Shown here: positions 8,930-20,799 of the stretch, piece after piece | Numbering within the stretch: position 1 is the first letter of the stretch | How the letters are laid out: each line of letters begins with the position of its first letter | Source: a bacterium | Lineage (GTDB): Bacteria > Sysuimicrobiota > Sysuimicrobiia > Sysuimicrobiales > Segetimicrobiaceae | Reading direction: 5' to 3' | NCBI GenBank assembly: GCA_035307765.1 | Contig: DATGHU010000042.1 | Coordinates: forward strand, 1-64,000 | Length of the DNA stretch: 64,000 bases | Program-made: the position numbers and the translations under genes | Notes under the pieces: generated by a model | Databases searched by the model: none | Seen by the model: only the letters and a program-made list of their open reading frames with translations | What the model was told of the DNA's origin: nothing

Positions 8930-9979
8930 CTACGGCAGCGGGATGTGCACGGGATGCAGGATGTCGCGGACGGTCAAGGCGATGATCAAGCAGAGCAGCA
9001 GCGCCAGCCCGACCAGGTGGATGTACCCCTCCCGGCGGGGATCGACCGGCCGCCGCCGCAGCCCCTCCGCCACCAGAAAGGCGGCCCGGCCGCCGTCCAG
9101 CGCCGGCAGCGGGAAGAGGTTGAACAGCCCGATGATGATGCTGAAGAACGCCGTGATGTACAGGAAGGTCTCCGCCCCGGAATGGGCCGCCTGGTCGAGG
9201 ACGTTGACGGCGGTCACCGGGCCGCTCAGTTGGCTCAGCAGTTGCCCGGACCGGAACAGCCCTCCCAGCGCGCTGAGGTAGGCGACGATATCGCGACCAG
9301 TCGTCGTCACCCCCCACCACAGGGCCCGGGCGGGATCGAGGTGGGCGCGGATGACCGAGGGAGAGAACCCGGTCAACCAGACCCGCTGTCTCGGATCGTA
9401 CCGGGTGGGGACATGGATCAGGGATTGCCCCCCCGTCCGGTCGATAAGGATCGCGAGCGTCCGCCCGTGGCTGGAATGAATCGTCTGGACGATCTCCTCG
9501 CCGTTCTTCATCGGGCGGCCATCGATCGCCAGGATGACGTCCCCGGGCCTCAGTCCGGCTTTGGCCGCGGGATACCCCGCGACCAACGACCCGACGCGGT
9601 TGCTGACGCCGACCGGGATCCCAAACGCCGCGGCGACCACCGCGAGGAGGAGGATGGCGAGAAAGAAGTTCATCACCGGCCCCGCGCACACCACGGCCAG
9701 GCGCGCCTCGACCGACTTCGTTCGGAACGACCGCTCCGGCGCCTCCTCGGGCTCGCGGCTGTCAAGATCCTCGCCGGCCATGTTGACGTAGCCGCCGACC
9801 GGCAACAGGTTCAGCGCATAGGTCGTCTCACCGCGGGTGACCGCGGCGAGGCGCGGCCCGAACCCAATGGCAAAGGTGTGCACCGTAATCCCCACCCGCT
9901 TGGCGACGATGAGATGCCCCAGTTCGTGGACCACGATCATTAACTCCAGGGCCAGGATGGCCAGGACAAGCGTAGGCAC
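8930..9979 (-). CDS. rseP: site-2 intramembrane zinc metalloprotease (RseP/RasP type)
   Basis: A 349-residue membrane protease starting at GTG 9979 with ggaggg five bases upstream. The zinc motif HELGH (His18, Glu19, His22) lies in the first transmembrane segment, a PDZ domain follows (around PAAKAGLRPGDVILAIDG), and the C-terminal LDGGR motif completes the active site. Family members carry out regulated intramembrane proteolysis, such as anti-sigma-factor cleavage, and clear signal-peptide remnants. It follows dxr in the cluster order typical of Bacillota. Confidence 0.95.
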   Translation of the reverse strand: MPTLVLAILALELMIVVHELGHLIVAKRVGITVHTFAIGFGPRLAAVTRGETTYALNLLPVGGYVNMAGEDLDSREPEEAPERSFRTKSVEARLAVVCAGPVMNFFLAILLLAVVAAAFGIPVGVSNRVGSLVAGYPAAKAGLRPGDVILAIDGRPMKNGEEIVQTIHSSHGRTLAILIDRTGGQSLIHVPTRYDPRQRVWLTGFSPSVIRAHLDPARALWWGVTTTGRDIVAYLSALGGLFRSGQLLSQLSGPVTAVNVLDQAAHSGAETFLYITAFFSIIIGLFNLFPLPALDGGRAAFLVAEGLRRRPVDPRREGYIHLVGLALLLCLIIALTVRDILHPVHIPLP

Positions 9980-10042
9980 TCAGACTCCCTCCGCGGCGAC
10001 TCGCGCATCGGTATTGACGATCAGCAGGCGCCCCCTAATCAT
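9980..10042 (-). CDS. possible 20-residue leader peptide upstream of rseP
   Basis: An ATG at 10042 follows a purine-rich ribosome-binding sequence (agagagg, six bases before). It opens a 20-codon frame whose TGA is immediately followed by the GTG of rseP in the same frame. The rseP Shine-Dalgarno lies inside it, so translational coupling is plausible. The encoded peptide resembles nothing I know, and the frame could be chance. Confidence 0.3.
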   Translation of the reverse strand: MIRGRLLIVNTDARVAAEGV

Positions 10043-10077
10043 ATATCCTCTCTTCTTCCCCTTTTTCGCCTGGTCCG

Positions 10078-10097
10078 GCGGCGTGATGCCACGCCGC
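10078..10097. repeat. inverted repeat between dxr and rseP
   Basis: Seven-base perfect arms (gcggcgt/acgccgc) flank a six-base loop. There is no T-run on either side, so it is not a standard intrinsic terminator; it may be a processing or pausing hairpin in the dxr-rseP transcript. Confidence 0.4.
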
Positions 10098-10114
10098 ACC
10101 GCACGCGGCGCGGA

Positions 10115-11281
10115 TCATGCCGCGCAGGCGGCCGCCTCGGCCCGCGCCCGCGCTTCTCGATCCGCACCGAGCACCACGTCGAGCGAGGTCACCGCAACCG
10201 GGCGGTGTCCGTCCAGCACCCGGCGCACCAGCCTGGCGATGTCGGGAAAGCGAATTCGGCGGTCGAGGAAGAGGCCGACCGCAACCTCGTTCGCCGCATT
10301 GAGCGCCGCGGGGCCCGTCCCTCCCAGCGCCAACGCCTGGCGCGCCAGGTCGAGGCAGGGGAAACGGATGAGGTCCGGGGCCTCGAAGGTCAGGGCTCCC
10401 ACCGTCCGGAGGTCGAACCGGCTCAACGGACTCGGGTGCCGCGCGGGATACGTGAGCGCGTACTGCACAGGCAACCGCATATCGGTCGGCCCGAGTTGGG
10501 CCAGGAGGGATCCGTCCACGAACTCGACCAATGCGTGGATGGTGCTCTGGGGGTGCACGACGACCTCAATCGCCCCCGGGGCGACGCCGAACAACCAGTG
10601 CGCCTCGATAATCTCCAAACCCTTGTTCATGAGCGTCGCCGAATCAATCGACACTTTTCGCCCCATCGTCCAGGTTGGATGCCGGAGGGCCTCCGCCGGC
10701 CCGACCGTCTCCAGGGCCTCACCGGGAAAACGCAGGAACGGCCCTCCCGAAGCCGTGAGCCACAGCCGGGCGACCCCCCCGGCCCCCCCCTGCTCGAGAC
10801 ACTGAAAGATCGCAGAATGTTCGCTGTCCACGGGCAACACCCGTGCCCGCGAGCGCGCCGCCGCCGCCGTCACGAGGGCCCCCCCGGCGACCATGGCCTC
10901 CTTGGTGGCCAGCGCCACATCCTTTCCCGCGCCGAGCGCGGCGAGGGTCGGAGCGAGGCCCGCGGCGCCGACCACGGCCACCAACACCAGGTCGGCGCTC
11001 GTCTCCGCGGCCAGCGTGGAGAGGCCCTCCGGCCCGATGAGAACGTCGCCGCGCCATCCGGGGATCCCCCCGCGGATGCGGGCCGCGCCTTCCGCGGTTC
11101 CGACCACGACCGCCTCCGGCCGGTGTTCTGCCACCTGCTCAATCAACCGTGGGATGTTGTCGTTCGCGGCCAGGGCCACCACGTCCAGGCCGCCCGCATC
11201 CCCCCGCAGGTGGCGCACCACATCGAGCGCGGTGCGGCCGATCGACCCCGTCGAGCCCAGGATGGCCACGCGGCGCCTCAT
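10115..11281 (-). CDS. dxr: 1-deoxy-D-xylulose 5-phosphate reductoisomerase
   Basis: About 388 residues; catalyses DXP to methylerythritol 4-phosphate, the first committed MEP-pathway step, with NADPH and a divalent metal. Visible features are the dinucleotide loop ILGSTGSIG, the metal/substrate segment VDSEHSAIFQCLE, ASGGPF, and SIDSATLMNKGLE. The ATG at 11281 is preferred over the one 12 bases upstream because it overlaps the cdsA stop as ATGA. Length is normal. Confidence 0.97.
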   Translation of the reverse strand: MRRRVAILGSTGSIGRTALDVVRHLRGDAGGLDVVALAANDNIPRLIEQVAEHRPEAVVVGTAEGAARIRGGIPGWRGDVLIGPEGLSTLAAETSADLVLVAVVGAAGLAPTLAALGAGKDVALATKEAMVAGGALVTAAAARSRARVLPVDSEHSAIFQCLEQGGAGGVARLWLTASGGPFLRFPGEALETVGPAEALRHPTWTMGRKVSIDSATLMNKGLEIIEAHWLFGVAPGAIEVVVHPQSTIHALVEFVDGSLLAQLGPTDMRLPVQYALTYPARHPSPLSRFDLRTVGALTFEAPDLIRFPCLDLARQALALGGTGPAALNAANEVAVGLFLDRRIRFPDIARLVRRVLDGHRPVAVTSLDVVLGADREARARAEAAACAA

Positions 11282-12135
11282 CCCCGCGGCCACCAGAGCA
11301 TCGTGAAGTAACCCACGGCCATCGCGAACAACAGCCCGTCGAATCGGTCCAAGATCCCGCCGTGCCCCGGAAGGATCCGCCCGGCGTCCTTCACCCCGAC
11401 CTCACGCTTGACCGCGGACTCCCACAGATCCCCGACGATGCTGGCCGCCGCGCACAGCCCGCCGACGGTCGCCGCGATCGGGAGCGGGATCCGAAACCAG
11501 ATCCCGCACACCAATCCCCCGAGGATCCCGGCGACGATCCCCCCCACGGCGCCCTCGAGCGACTTGTTCGGGCTGACCTGGGGCAGCAGCTTGCGCCGCC
11601 CGGTCATCGCCCCTACGAAATACGCGGCACTGTCCGCCGCCCAAACAACGAGAATCACGAGCAAGGCCGGGGCCGGGTCGCTCAGATGCGTCGAGCCGAG
11701 GCCGAGAGCGCGCAGGCGGAGGACGTAGCTGAACAGATATCCCACGTACAGCGCGCCGAGGAGGGTGAGCCCGGTGTTGGCCAGCGCACGGTCCGGACGG
11801 CCGCGCCGCAGCTGCACCGCCACCGTCCACACCAGAAGCGCGGGCAGCCCGACCGACTGCCAGGGACTCGGCCAGGCCGCCTCGACCGCAAAGAGGACCC
11901 CGGCGGCCATCCCGGCCGCCCGCACCGGTCGGTACCCGGTGCGCTCGACCATCCGGTAAAATTCGTCGAGGCCGATCAAGATCACACCAACGACTCCCAC
12001 AAACAACCACGGGCTCCCGAGGATCACCAGCGCGAGGGTCAGCGGCATCCCGATCGCGGCGGTGGCCAGCCGCGTTGCCAGCCGGTCTCCCCCCGGCCGC
12101 GGGCGCTCGATGCCGCCGCCGGCCGGCGGGCCCAT
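11278..12135 (-). CDS. cdsA: phosphatidate cytidylyltransferase (CDP-diglyceride synthase)
   Basis: A polytopic membrane enzyme of about 285 residues that forms CDP-diacylglycerol from phosphatidate and CTP. The C-terminal family signature is present: ADSAAYFVG, then RRKLLPQVSPNKSLEG with the conserved S-P-x-K-S-x-E-G. Seven or eight hydrophobic segments are visible. The start is uncertain: the ATG at 12135 gives a normal length, while the open frame continues upstream into uppS. It sits between uppS (37-bp gap) and dxr (4-bp overlap), the usual order. Confidence 0.93.
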   Translation of the reverse strand: MGPPAGGGIERPRPGGDRLATRLATAAIGMPLTLALVILGSPWLFVGVVGVILIGLDEFYRMVERTGYRPVRAAGMAAGVLFAVEAAWPSPWQSVGLPALLVWTVAVQLRRGRPDRALANTGLTLLGALYVGYLFSYVLRLRALGLGSTHLSDPAPALLVILVVWAADSAAYFVGAMTGRRKLLPQVSPNKSLEGAVGGIVAGILGGLVCGIWFRIPLPIAATVGGLCAAASIVGDLWESAVKREVGVKDAGRILPGHGGILDRFDGLLFAMAVGYFTMLWWPRG

Positions 12136-12172
12136 CCCCTCGGCAGCGGGACGGTCGGCCGGGGAGGGAAGG

Positions 12173-12955
12173 CTATCCAAGATCCACTCCGCCGAAGCGT
12201 CGTTTGCGTGACTGGTAGCTGCGGATCGCCTCAAAGAGATCAAGCTTTCGGAAGTCGGGCCAGTGGATTTCCGTGAAGTAGAGCTCGGCGTAGGCGGCCT
12301 GCCACAGGAGGAAGTTGCTGAGCCGGTGCTCCCCCCCCGTCCGGATCAACAGGTCCGGATCCGGAAGATCGGGGGCAAACAGCCGCTGCTGCAGCGCCCG
12401 TTCGTCGATGTCCTGAAGTGCCATCCGGCCCTCCACCGCCTCCCGCGCCAGCTGCCTGGCCGCCTCGGTGATCTCGCTGCGGCCGCCGTAGTTGACCGCC
12501 AGATTGAGGGTGATTTGGGTGTTGTGCTCGGTGAGCGCCATCACCTGCGCAATCGCTGCCTGCACCCCCGCCGGCATGGCGTCGAGCAGCCCCGACGCGC
12601 GGAAGCGCACGCCGTTCTTCTGAAGGTCGAGCGCCTCCTCACGCGCGGTCTCGACCATCAAGGTCATCAACGCCTCCACCTCATCTTGTGGGCGCCGCCA
12701 GTTCTCCGTGCTGAACGCGTAGAGGGTCAGAACCTCCACCCCGCACTCGCGCGCCCCCTCCAGCGTGCGGCGCAGAGCCTGGCGCCCCACGCGGTGCCCC
12801 TCGACCCGAGGGAGCCCCCGCACCTCCGCCCAGCGGCCGTTGCCATCCATGATGATCGCGATGTGCCGGGGCATGCGGGAAGGATCCAGGGAGGCCCGCA
12901 CCGTCTCCTCCCGCCACCCTAGGTTCGCCACCGTCCGACCGCGGGCTCTGCTCAC
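12173..12955 (-). CDS. uppS: di-trans,poly-cis-undecaprenyl-diphosphate synthase
   Basis: A 260-residue cis-prenyltransferase that extends farnesyl diphosphate to the C55 lipid carrier for cell-wall synthesis. The catalytic motif MPRHIAIIMDGNGRWA is present at about residues 28-43. Also visible are YAFSTENWRRP, NYGGRSEI, and the C-terminal RTGGEHRLSNFLLWQ with the P-D-L-L-I-R stretch before it. The GTG at 12955 follows gaggggag. It is separated from the PASTA-like gene by about 125 bp that include a strong hairpin. Confidence 0.96.
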   Translation of the reverse strand: MSRARGRTVANLGWREETVRASLDPSRMPRHIAIIMDGNGRWAEVRGLPRVEGHRVGRQALRRTLEGARECGVEVLTLYAFSTENWRRPQDEVEALMTLMVETAREEALDLQKNGVRFRASGLLDAMPAGVQAAIAQVMALTEHNTQITLNLAVNYGGRSEITEAARQLAREAVEGRMALQDIDERALQQRLFAPDLPDPDLLIRTGGEHRLSNFLLWQAAYAELYFTEIHWPDFRKLDLFEAIRSYQSRKRRFGGVDLG

Positions 12956-13008
12956 CCGCCACTCCCCTCTCCACCGCGCGCCACCCCGGCCCCCGCCCGA
13001 TGCACCAA

Positions 13009-13031
13009 GGCCCCCTCGAGCCGAGGGGGCC
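13009..13031. repeat. strong GC hairpin between the PASTA gene and uppS
   Basis: A 10-bp perfect inverted repeat (ggccccctcg, 13009-13018; cgagggggcc, 13022-13031) with a three-base loop. Read on the minus strand it follows the PASTA-like gene by about 50 bases and precedes uppS. The 3' flank (ttggtg) is only weakly T-rich, so it is either a poor terminator or attenuator or a stability element. Confidence 0.55.
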
Positions 13032-13079
13032 CCCCATCTCCCCTATGGTGACCCGGGCCGAACGTCGGGGCAACGCCAC

Positions 13080-13300
13080 CTATACGCGTGCGTCGTCCGA
13101 CCGCTCTCCGCACGCCACAAGCATCAGGCGCCCATCCGTGTCCACGCGCTCCCGTACCACCCGTCGGGGATCCCGGAGGGTCCCGCGCGGCGGGCGGGTC
13201 TCCAGGACCGACTCGACCGTCCATCCCGCGGCGGCGACGATCCGCGTCGCCTCATCCAGGGTGAACCCGACCACGTCCGGCGGCCCGCCGACCGGGGGCA

Positions 13301-13301
<1 letters not shown>
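13080..13301 (-). CDS. small orphan single-PASTA-domain protein
   Basis: A 73-residue protein matching one PASTA repeat: PPDVVGFTLDEATRIVAAAGW at the start, RPPRG in the middle, then R-V-V-R-E-R-V and LMLVAC as the last strand. PASTA domains usually occur in tandem on penicillin-binding proteins or PknB kinases and bind peptidoglycan or beta-lactams. Here there is no signal peptide or kinase domain, so the location would be cytoplasmic. The ATG shares its A with the frr stop (TGATG), indicating translational coupling. Confidence 0.7.
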
Positions 13302-15190
<1,889 letters not shown>

Positions 15191-15207
15191 CGCTTCTGTC
15201 CTCCGCT

Positions 15208-16026
15208 CTAGGCCTGAACTTCCTCTCCTTCCGGCGGCGCCTCGACGCCCTCACCCTCCCCGGGCAGCGGCGCCATCGGCGCGGGCTCGACCGCCTCCTC
15301 CGCGGCGTGGGCGGCTTCCTCTTCGATCATTTCCGCCTTGCGCCGCTCCTCGTACCCCTCCTGCGCGGCGTTGGCCACGCGGTTCGTGATCAGCCGGACC
15401 GCCCGAATCGCGTCGTCGTTGCCCGGGATGGGGTAGTCGGCCTCGTCCGGATCGCAGTTCGTGTCGATGATCGCGACGATGGGAATCCGGAGCTTGCGCG
15501 CCTCGGCGATCGCGATGTGCTCCTTGCGGGTGTCGACGACGTACATCGCCGACGGGAGGGTCTTCATCGCGGCGATCCCGCTGAGGTACTTTTCCAACCG
15601 GGCCAGCTCATCCATCAAGTGGGACTGCTCCCGTTTGGGCAGGATGTCCAGCGTCCCGTTCTCGCGGATTTCCACGAGCTCCTTGAGGCGGTCGATCCGT
15701 CCCTTGATGGTGTTGAAGTTGGTGAGCATTCCACCCAGCCAGCGTTGGTTCACGAAGAACTGATGGGCGCGGGTCGATTCCTCTCGGATCGCATCCTGAG
15801 CCTGCTTCTTGGTCCCGACGAAGAGCACAGATCCGCCGGCCGCGACCGTTTCGCGGACAAACTTATAGGCCCCCTCGATCAGGGGGACCGATTTCTGGAG
15901 ATCGATGATGTGGATCCCGTTTCGCTGCGTAAAAATAAACGAGCCCATCTTGGGGTTCCACCGGCGGGTTTGATGCCCAAAGTGGACCCCGGCCTCGAGG
16001 AGCTGCTTCATCGTCACAACAGGCAC
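15208..16026 (-). CDS. rpsB: 30S ribosomal protein S2
   Basis: A 272-residue uS2 recognised by [42 protein letters not shown] and the [14 protein letters not shown] segment. The last 40 residues form an acidic Glu/Ala/Pro extension beyond the usual end. First gene of the rpsB-tsf-pyrH-frr-PASTA transcript, with a near-consensus promoter about 110 bp upstream. Confidence 0.97.
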   Translation of the reverse strand: MPVVTMKQLLEAGVHFGHQTRRWNPKMGSFIFTQRNGIHIIDLQKSVPLIEGAYKFVRETVAAGGSVLFVGTKKQAQDAIREESTRAHQFFVNQRWLGGMLTNFNTIKGRIDRLKELVEIRENGTLDILPKREQSHLMDELARLEKYLSGIAAMKTLPSAMYVVDTRKEHIAIAEARKLRIPIVAIIDTNCDPDEADYPIPGNDDAIRAVRLITNRVANAAQEGYEERRKAEMIEEEAAHAAEEAVEPAPMAPLPGEGEGVEAPPEGEEVQA

Positions 16027-16134
16027 TGCATTCCATCCCCTTTCGGTTTCGCCTCCGCTCCCCTCATCCCGCGCCGGAACCCGAGCTCGGGCACCGCCGG
16101 ACGCAGTCCAGGAGCGTGCTGAAAGTCTTGCCGT

Positions 16135-16163
16135 AGTATAACATAGGCCCTTCGATGAGACAA
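16135..16163 (-). promoter_or_regulatory. sigma-70-type promoter of the rpsB operon
   Basis: On the minus strand, TTGTCT (16163-16158) and TATACT (16140-16135) are separated by exactly 17 bases. They match the -35 and -10 consensus at 4/6 and 5/6. The predicted start is near 16128, leaving a leader of about 100 nt before rpsB. It lies in the only AT-rich patch between hslU and rpsB. Confidence 0.8.
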
Positions 16164-16215
16164 ATAGCGCCGCACGGGCCCGCGCGCGCGCTGCGGCCGG
16201 GCCTTGCGGACCGAG

Positions 16216-17646
16216 CTAGAGGATGTAGCGGCTCAGGTCGCGGTCGGTGAGGATCCCGGCCAGGTGCTCGCGCACGTACGCGGCATCGATCACCACCTCC
16301 GGCGCCCCCTCCGGAGCGGCAAATGAGATCTCTTCGGTGACCCGTTCGAGAATGGTGTGGAGACGCCGCGCCCCGATGTCCTCTGTCTGGTCGTTGACCT
16401 GGCGACCGATCCGGGCCATCTCGCGGACACCATCCGGGGTGAACTCCACCCGGATGCCCTCCGTGGCCAGCAGGGCGGCGTACTGTTTCGTCAGCGCGTT
16501 CTCGGGCTCGACCATGATCCGGACGAAGTCCTCCTCCGTCAGCGGTTGGAGCTCGACCCTGATCGGCAGCCGTCCCTGGAGCTCGGGGATCAGGTCCGAC
16601 GGCTTCACGACGTGAAACGCCCCGGCGGCGATGAAGAGAATATGGTCGGTGCGGACGGGGCCGTGCTTCGTGGTGACCGTCGAACCCTCCAGGATCGGGA
16701 GGATATCGCGCTGCACGCCCTCGCGCGAGACATCTGGACCGACGTCCCTTCCTCCTCCGGCGATCTTGTCCAACTCATCGATGAAGATGATGCCGGCTTC
16801 TTCGGCTCGGCGGATGCCTTCGCGGATCACCTCGTCGCCGTCGATGAGCTTCTGCGCCTCTTCATGCGTCAGAACGCGGAGCGCATCGGAGGCGGTCATC
16901 CGGCGTTGCTTGCGCCGCCTGGGGAGAACGGTCCCGAAAAGGTCCTGGAGGTTGATCCCCATCTCCTCCGCCCCCTGGCCGGAGAACACTTCGATCGTCG
17001 GGGACGCCGCCTGTTCGACCTCGATCTCCACCATCTCCTCGTCGAGGTCGCCCCGGGCGAGCCGGTCGCGAAGCGCGGCGCGCCGACCGGCGAGCTCCGC
17101 CGCGTCGTCCTCGGGAGGGGGGGTCTCCGCCGCCGGCGTCCGGGTGCCGCCAAAGAGCGCCTCCAGCGGGCTGGCGTACGGTCCCTCACGGCGCGACGCC
17201 GGAGCCAGAATCTCCACGAGCCGTTCCCGAGCCTGGGCCGCGGCCCGCACCTCGACGACGGCCATCCTCTCGCTCCGGACCATCTGCACCGACGCCTCGG
17301 TGAGGTCGCGCACCATCGAGTCCACGTCCCGGCCCACGTAACCGACCTCGGTAAACTTTGTGGCCTCCACTTTCATAAACGGGGCCGCGGTCAGCCGGGC
17401 GAGCCGGCGGGCGATCTCGGTCTTGCCGACGCCGGTGGGGCCGATCATGAGGATATTCTTGGGGATCACCTCGTCCCGGAGTTCAGGGCCGAGGCGGCTG
17501 CGACGGTACCGGTTGCGCAGGGCGATGGCGACCGAACGCTTCGCGGCGGTTTGACCGACGATGTATTTGTCGAGCTCTGCAACGATCCGGCGCGGCGTCA
17601 GGTCCACCATCGCCAGTGGAGGATCGGCGCGGCGGCGGCCCTCCAT
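16216..17646 (-). CDS. hslU: HslU, ATPase subunit of the HslVU protease
   Basis: A 476-residue AAA+ unfoldase that feeds proteins to Hsl[18 protein letters not shown], the Walker [27 protein letters not shown], Walker [11 protein letters not shown], and the C-terminal tail ending RDLSRYIL (which docks in HslV) are all present. The internal I domain (about residues 120-230) is acidic and variable, as usual. An alternative ATG at 17610 would remove 12 residues. It starts three bases after the hslV stop. Confidence 0.96.
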   Translation of the reverse strand: MEGRRRADPPLAMVDLTPRRIVAELDKYIVGQTAAKRSVAIALRNRYRRSRLGPELRDEVIPKNILMIGPTGVGKTEIARRLARLTAAPFMKVEATKFTEVGYVGRDVDSMVRDLTEASVQMVRSERMAVVEVRAAAQARERLVEILAPASRREGPYASPLEALFGGTRTPAAETPPPEDDAAELAGRRAALRDRLARGDLDEEMVEIEVEQAASPTIEVFSGQGAEEMGINLQDLFGTVLPRRRKQRRMTASDALRVLTHEEAQKLIDGDEVIREGIRRAEEAGIIFIDELDKIAGGGRDVGPDVSREGVQRDILPILEGSTVTTKHGPVRTDHILFIAAGAFHVVKPSDLIPELQGRLPIRVELQPLTEEDFVRIMVEPENALTKQYAALLATEGIRVEFTPDGVREMARIGRQVNDQTEDIGARRLHTILERVTEEISFAAPEGAPEVVIDAAYVREHLAGILTDRDLSRYIL

Positions 17647-17649
17647 CGG

Positions 17650-18234
17650 CTAGCGCAGGACCTCTACGGTTACCCGGTCATTGGTGAACACGCAGATCTC
17701 GGCGGCGAGGCGCAACGCCTCCCGCGCGGTCTCCTCCGCGGAGAGGCGTGAGTGCTGCAACAGCGCCCGGGCGGCGGCGAGGGCGTACGGGCCCCCCGAA
17801 CCGATCGCGGCCACCCCGTCGTCGGGCTCGACGATGTCCCCGCCCCCGGAGAGCACGAAGATGTGCTCTCGATCCGCCACGACCATCAGGGCCTCCAACC
17901 GGCGGAGGATTCGATCGGTCCGCCACTCCTTGGCCAGTTCGACCGCCGCGCGCGGGAGGTTGCCGTGGAACTCCGTCAGCTTCTGCTCAAGCTTCTCAAA
18001 GAGGGTAAGCCCGTCGGCCGCCGAGCCGGCAAACCCCAACAGCACGCCATCGGCCAAGCGCCGGACCTTCTTCGCTCCGTGCTTCAGCACGGTGGTGCCG
18101 GCGCTCACCTGCCCGTCCCCCCCCACGGCGACGACCCCGTCTCGCCGCACCGCAATGATAGTGGTCGAGCGCCACGCCCTCCCGATCGTGCCCGGACGCC
18201 GGTGAGATCGTCTGCGCCCGACCGACCGGCTCAG
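17650..18234 (-). CDS. hslV: HslV, peptidase subunit of the HslVU protease (start codon unclear)
   Basis: The proteolytic core with the mature N-terminus [10 protein letters not shown] (catalytic Thr1 at 18165), GDGQVSAG, and [17 protein letters not shown]. Length from Thr1 is about 171 residues, normal for HslV. No ATG, GTG or TTG occurs in frame within a plausible propeptide length. The listed start is a CTG at 18234 whose last two bases lie inside the topA stop and which gives a 23-residue propeptide. An ATC at 18186 would give a 7-residue propeptide, the usual size. A missed base is a third option. Confidence 0.85.
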   Translation of the reverse strand: MSRSVGRRRSHRRPGTIGRAWRSTTIIAVRRDGVVAVGGDGQVSAGTTVLKHGAKKVRRLADGVLLGFAGSAADGLTLFEKLEQKLTEFHGNLPRAAVELAKEWRTDRILRRLEALMVVADREHIFVLSGGGDIVEPDDGVAAIGSGGPYALAAARALLQHSRLSAEETAREALRLAAEICVFTNDRVTVEVLR

Positions 18235-20348
18235 GACGGCGCCCCGACCTGCTCGACCTCTCGCGGTTTCGGCAGTTCCTTGTACTGGCAGCCCTTGTTG
18301 CTGCACACGACGGGCGCCGGCGTCCCCCGCCGGGCGCGCTTCGCCACCAGCATTTGCCCGCACTCGGGGCAGACCCGCCCGGTTGGGCGGTCCCACGAGG
18401 TGAACGTGCAGGCCGGGTAGTTGGCGCATCCGAAGAACATCCGCCCCTTCCTGGTGCGCCGTTCCACCACTTCCCCCGCGTCAAGCGGACACTTGACCCC
18501 GATCCCGACGGGGCGTGTATACGAACACTCCGGATACCCCGAGCAGGCGATGAACTGCCCGTAGCGCCCGCGCCGCTTGACGAGCGGCTTGGTGCAGCGG
18601 GGGCACGGTTCCCCGATTTCCTCGGGCGCCATCTCCACCTCTTCGATGTTCTGCTCGGCCTTGTGCAGCACTTCTGCGAATGGCCCATAGAATCCGTGGA
18701 GCAGGCGGATCCAGTCCTCCTGCCCCTCCTCGACCCGGTCGAGGTCCTCCTCCATGTGGGCCGTGAACCCGACGTTCACCACGGTGGGGAAGTGCTCGAC
18801 CAGAAGGGAGTTGACGAGCGTGCCGAGCTCGGTCGGGTACATCCGCCGGTCCTCGAGCTCCACGTACCCGCGATGCTTGATCGTCTCGATGATCGGCGCG
18901 TAGGTGCTCGGCCGGCCGATCCCCCGCTCTTCGAGCGCGCGCACGAGCGTCGCCTCGGTATAGCGGGGAGGCGGCTGGGTAAAGTGTTGCGCGGGATCGA
19001 GGCTCACCAGCCGCAGGCGCTCCCCCTGCTGAACGTCCGGCAGCCAGCCTTCGGGAGTGTCCTCCTCCCCGTTGTCGCGCCCCTCGAGGTATACGCGGAG
19101 AAACCCCGGGAATTTCACGCGCGATCCGGTGGCCCGGAACAGGTAGGGGCCGACGGTGATGTCGACGGCCAGCGTATCGAGCACCGCGGACGCCATCTGG
19201 CTGGCGAGGAATCGCTCCCAGATGAGTTTGTACACCTTGTATTGATCCGCCTTGAGGAACGGCTTCACGATTTCCGGAGTGCGCAGCACGGAGGTCGGCC
19301 GGATGGCTTCGTGGGCCCCCTGGGCGTTCCGGCGAGATGGGTACTGTCGGGGTTGGCCGGGGACGTAGGGCGCACCGAACACCTGCCCGATGTACTCACG
19401 GGCCTGCTGCTGCGCCTCCTCCGCGACCCGAACGGCGTCGGTGCGCATGTAAGTGATCAACCCGACGGTTCCTTCCGTCCCCACGTCGAGACCTTCGTAG
19501 AGCTGCTGCGCCACAACCATGGTGCGCGCCGCCGAGTACCCGAGTTTCCGGTTCGCCTCCTGCTGGAGCGTGCTCGTGGTGAACGGCGCCGAGGGATGCC
19601 GCTGTTGATCTTTACGGCGGATCTCGGTGACCGTGAACGGCAGCCGTTCCACTTCCTGCACGATCGCTTGCGCGGTGGCTCCGTTCGGGACGTCGATCTT
19701 CTCGTCGTTCTTGCTGACCAGACGCGCGACAAATGCGGCCTCTTCGGTCTCCCGCGCCAAACGGGCAGCGATCGACCAGTACTCCTGAGGGACAAAGGCG
19801 TCGATCTCCTGTTCCCGCTCACAGATCAGACGGACCGCCACGGATTGCACGCGGCCGGCGCTCAGCCCGCCGCGAATCTTTCGCCAGAGCAGCGGGCTGA
19901 TCTTGTACCCGACCAGGCGGTCCAGGATCCGGCGGGCCTGCTGGGCGTTCACGAGGCTGATGTCAATGTCCCGGGGCGCGAGCAGCGCCTTGCGCACGGC
20001 CTCTTTGGTCACCTCGTGAAACTCGATCCGCTTGATCTTCGGGTTCACCTTGGAAAGGATCGACGCAAGATGCCAGGAGATCGCTTCGCCCTCGCGATCG
20101 GGGTCGGTGGCCAGGTAGACGGCGGACGCCTTCTTGGCCGCCGCCTTCAGCTCTTTGATGACCGGCCCTTTCCCCTTGGGCACAACATATTTCGGCGTGA
20201 ATTCGTGTTCGACGTCGACCCCCAGCTGGCTGCGTGGAAGATCCTTGACGTGTCCCATCGAGGCGATGACTTCGTACTTCCGGTCCAAGAGCTTCTTCAC
20301 GGTCCTCGCCTTGGTGGGCGATTCTACAACGACGAGTGATTTGGTCAC
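18231..20348 (-). CDS. topA: DNA topoisomerase I
   Basis: A 705-residue type IA topoisomerase that relaxes negative supercoils. The Toprim domain opens with [18 protein letters not shown] and holds [12 protein letters not shown]; the active-site tyrosine is in [13 protein letters not shown]. The C-terminus has three topoisomerase zinc ribbons with CxxC/CxxxxxC pairs (CPRC, CPLD with CANYPAC, CPEC). GTG at 20348 follows aggagg by seven bases. It heads the topA-hslV-hslU run. Confidence 0.97.
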   Translation of the reverse strand: MTKSLVVVESPTKARTVKKLLDRKYEVIASMGHVKDLPRSQLGVDVEHEFTPKYVVPKGKGPVIKELKAAAKKASAVYLATDPDREGEAISWHLASILSKVNPKIKRIEFHEVTKEAVRKALLAPRDIDISLVNAQQARRILDRLVGYKISPLLWRKIRGGLSAGRVQSVAVRLICEREQEIDAFVPQEYWSIAARLARETEEAAFVARLVSKNDEKIDVPNGATAQAIVQEVERLPFTVTEIRRKDQQRHPSAPFTTSTLQQEANRKLGYSAARTMVVAQQLYEGLDVGTEGTVGLITYMRTDAVRVAEEAQQQAREYIGQVFGAPYVPGQPRQYPSRRNAQGAHEAIRPTSVLRTPEIVKPFLKADQYKVYKLIWERFLASQMASAVLDTLAVDITVGPYLFRATGSRVKFPGFLRVYLEGRDNGEEDTPEGWLPDVQQGERLRLVSLDPAQHFTQPPPRYTEATLVRALEERGIGRPSTYAPIIETIKHRGYVELEDRRMYPTELGTLVNSLLVEHFPTVVNVGFTAHMEEDLDRVEEGQEDWIRLLHGFYGPFAEVLHKAEQNIEEVEMAPEEIGEPCPRCTKPLVKRRGRYGQFIACSGYPECSYTRPVGIGVKCPLDAGEVVERRTRKGRMFFGCANYPACTFTSWDRPTGRVCPECGQMLVAKRARRGTPAPVVCSNKGCQYKELPKPREVEQVGAPS

Positions 20349-20766
20349 GAATCGCCTCCTGGCTGATGCAACCAGCTGTCCCTCCTGTTAACCGACCGGG
20401 GGGCACACGGCTTCCCCGACGGCTGCCGAACCATCCCGCCCCGATCGCGGGCGACCAGCGCGGCCGACACCGTTTCCTCCCAGGCCAAGCCCCCGACGGC
20501 CCGACCGGCATCCGTCATGGACCCACCGGGGAAAAGCCCGCCCCCGCTGCGTGGGGAGCGGCCGTCCCGCGATCCGCCGGCGGCTGGAACCGGGGAAAGT
20601 GGCGCCCCGGGTGTCATTGGGGCCGGCTTCTCACTCCCCCCTCGGTCGCGGCGGCGACCCGTGCCGGGGCGCCGATCTGCGAGGGCACCGAGATCGTCGA
20701 CGGAGCCCGGGCGGTGCGCCGTGGGCGCCTTAGAGGCCCTTCCCCCGTCCGTCAATGTCGCTTCCA

Positions 20767-20799
20767 TTAAAGTACGGTTAAAGTACGGTGCCCGTACGG
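20767..20799. repeat. three tandem 11-bp repeats (core GTACGG)
   Basis: Two perfect copies of ttaaagtacgg (20767-20777, 20778-20788) are followed by a degenerate third (tgcccgtacgg, 20789-20799). The shared core gtacgg recurs every 11 bp, one helical turn, which is the arrangement of a multi-site operator on one DNA face. Confidence 0.75.
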
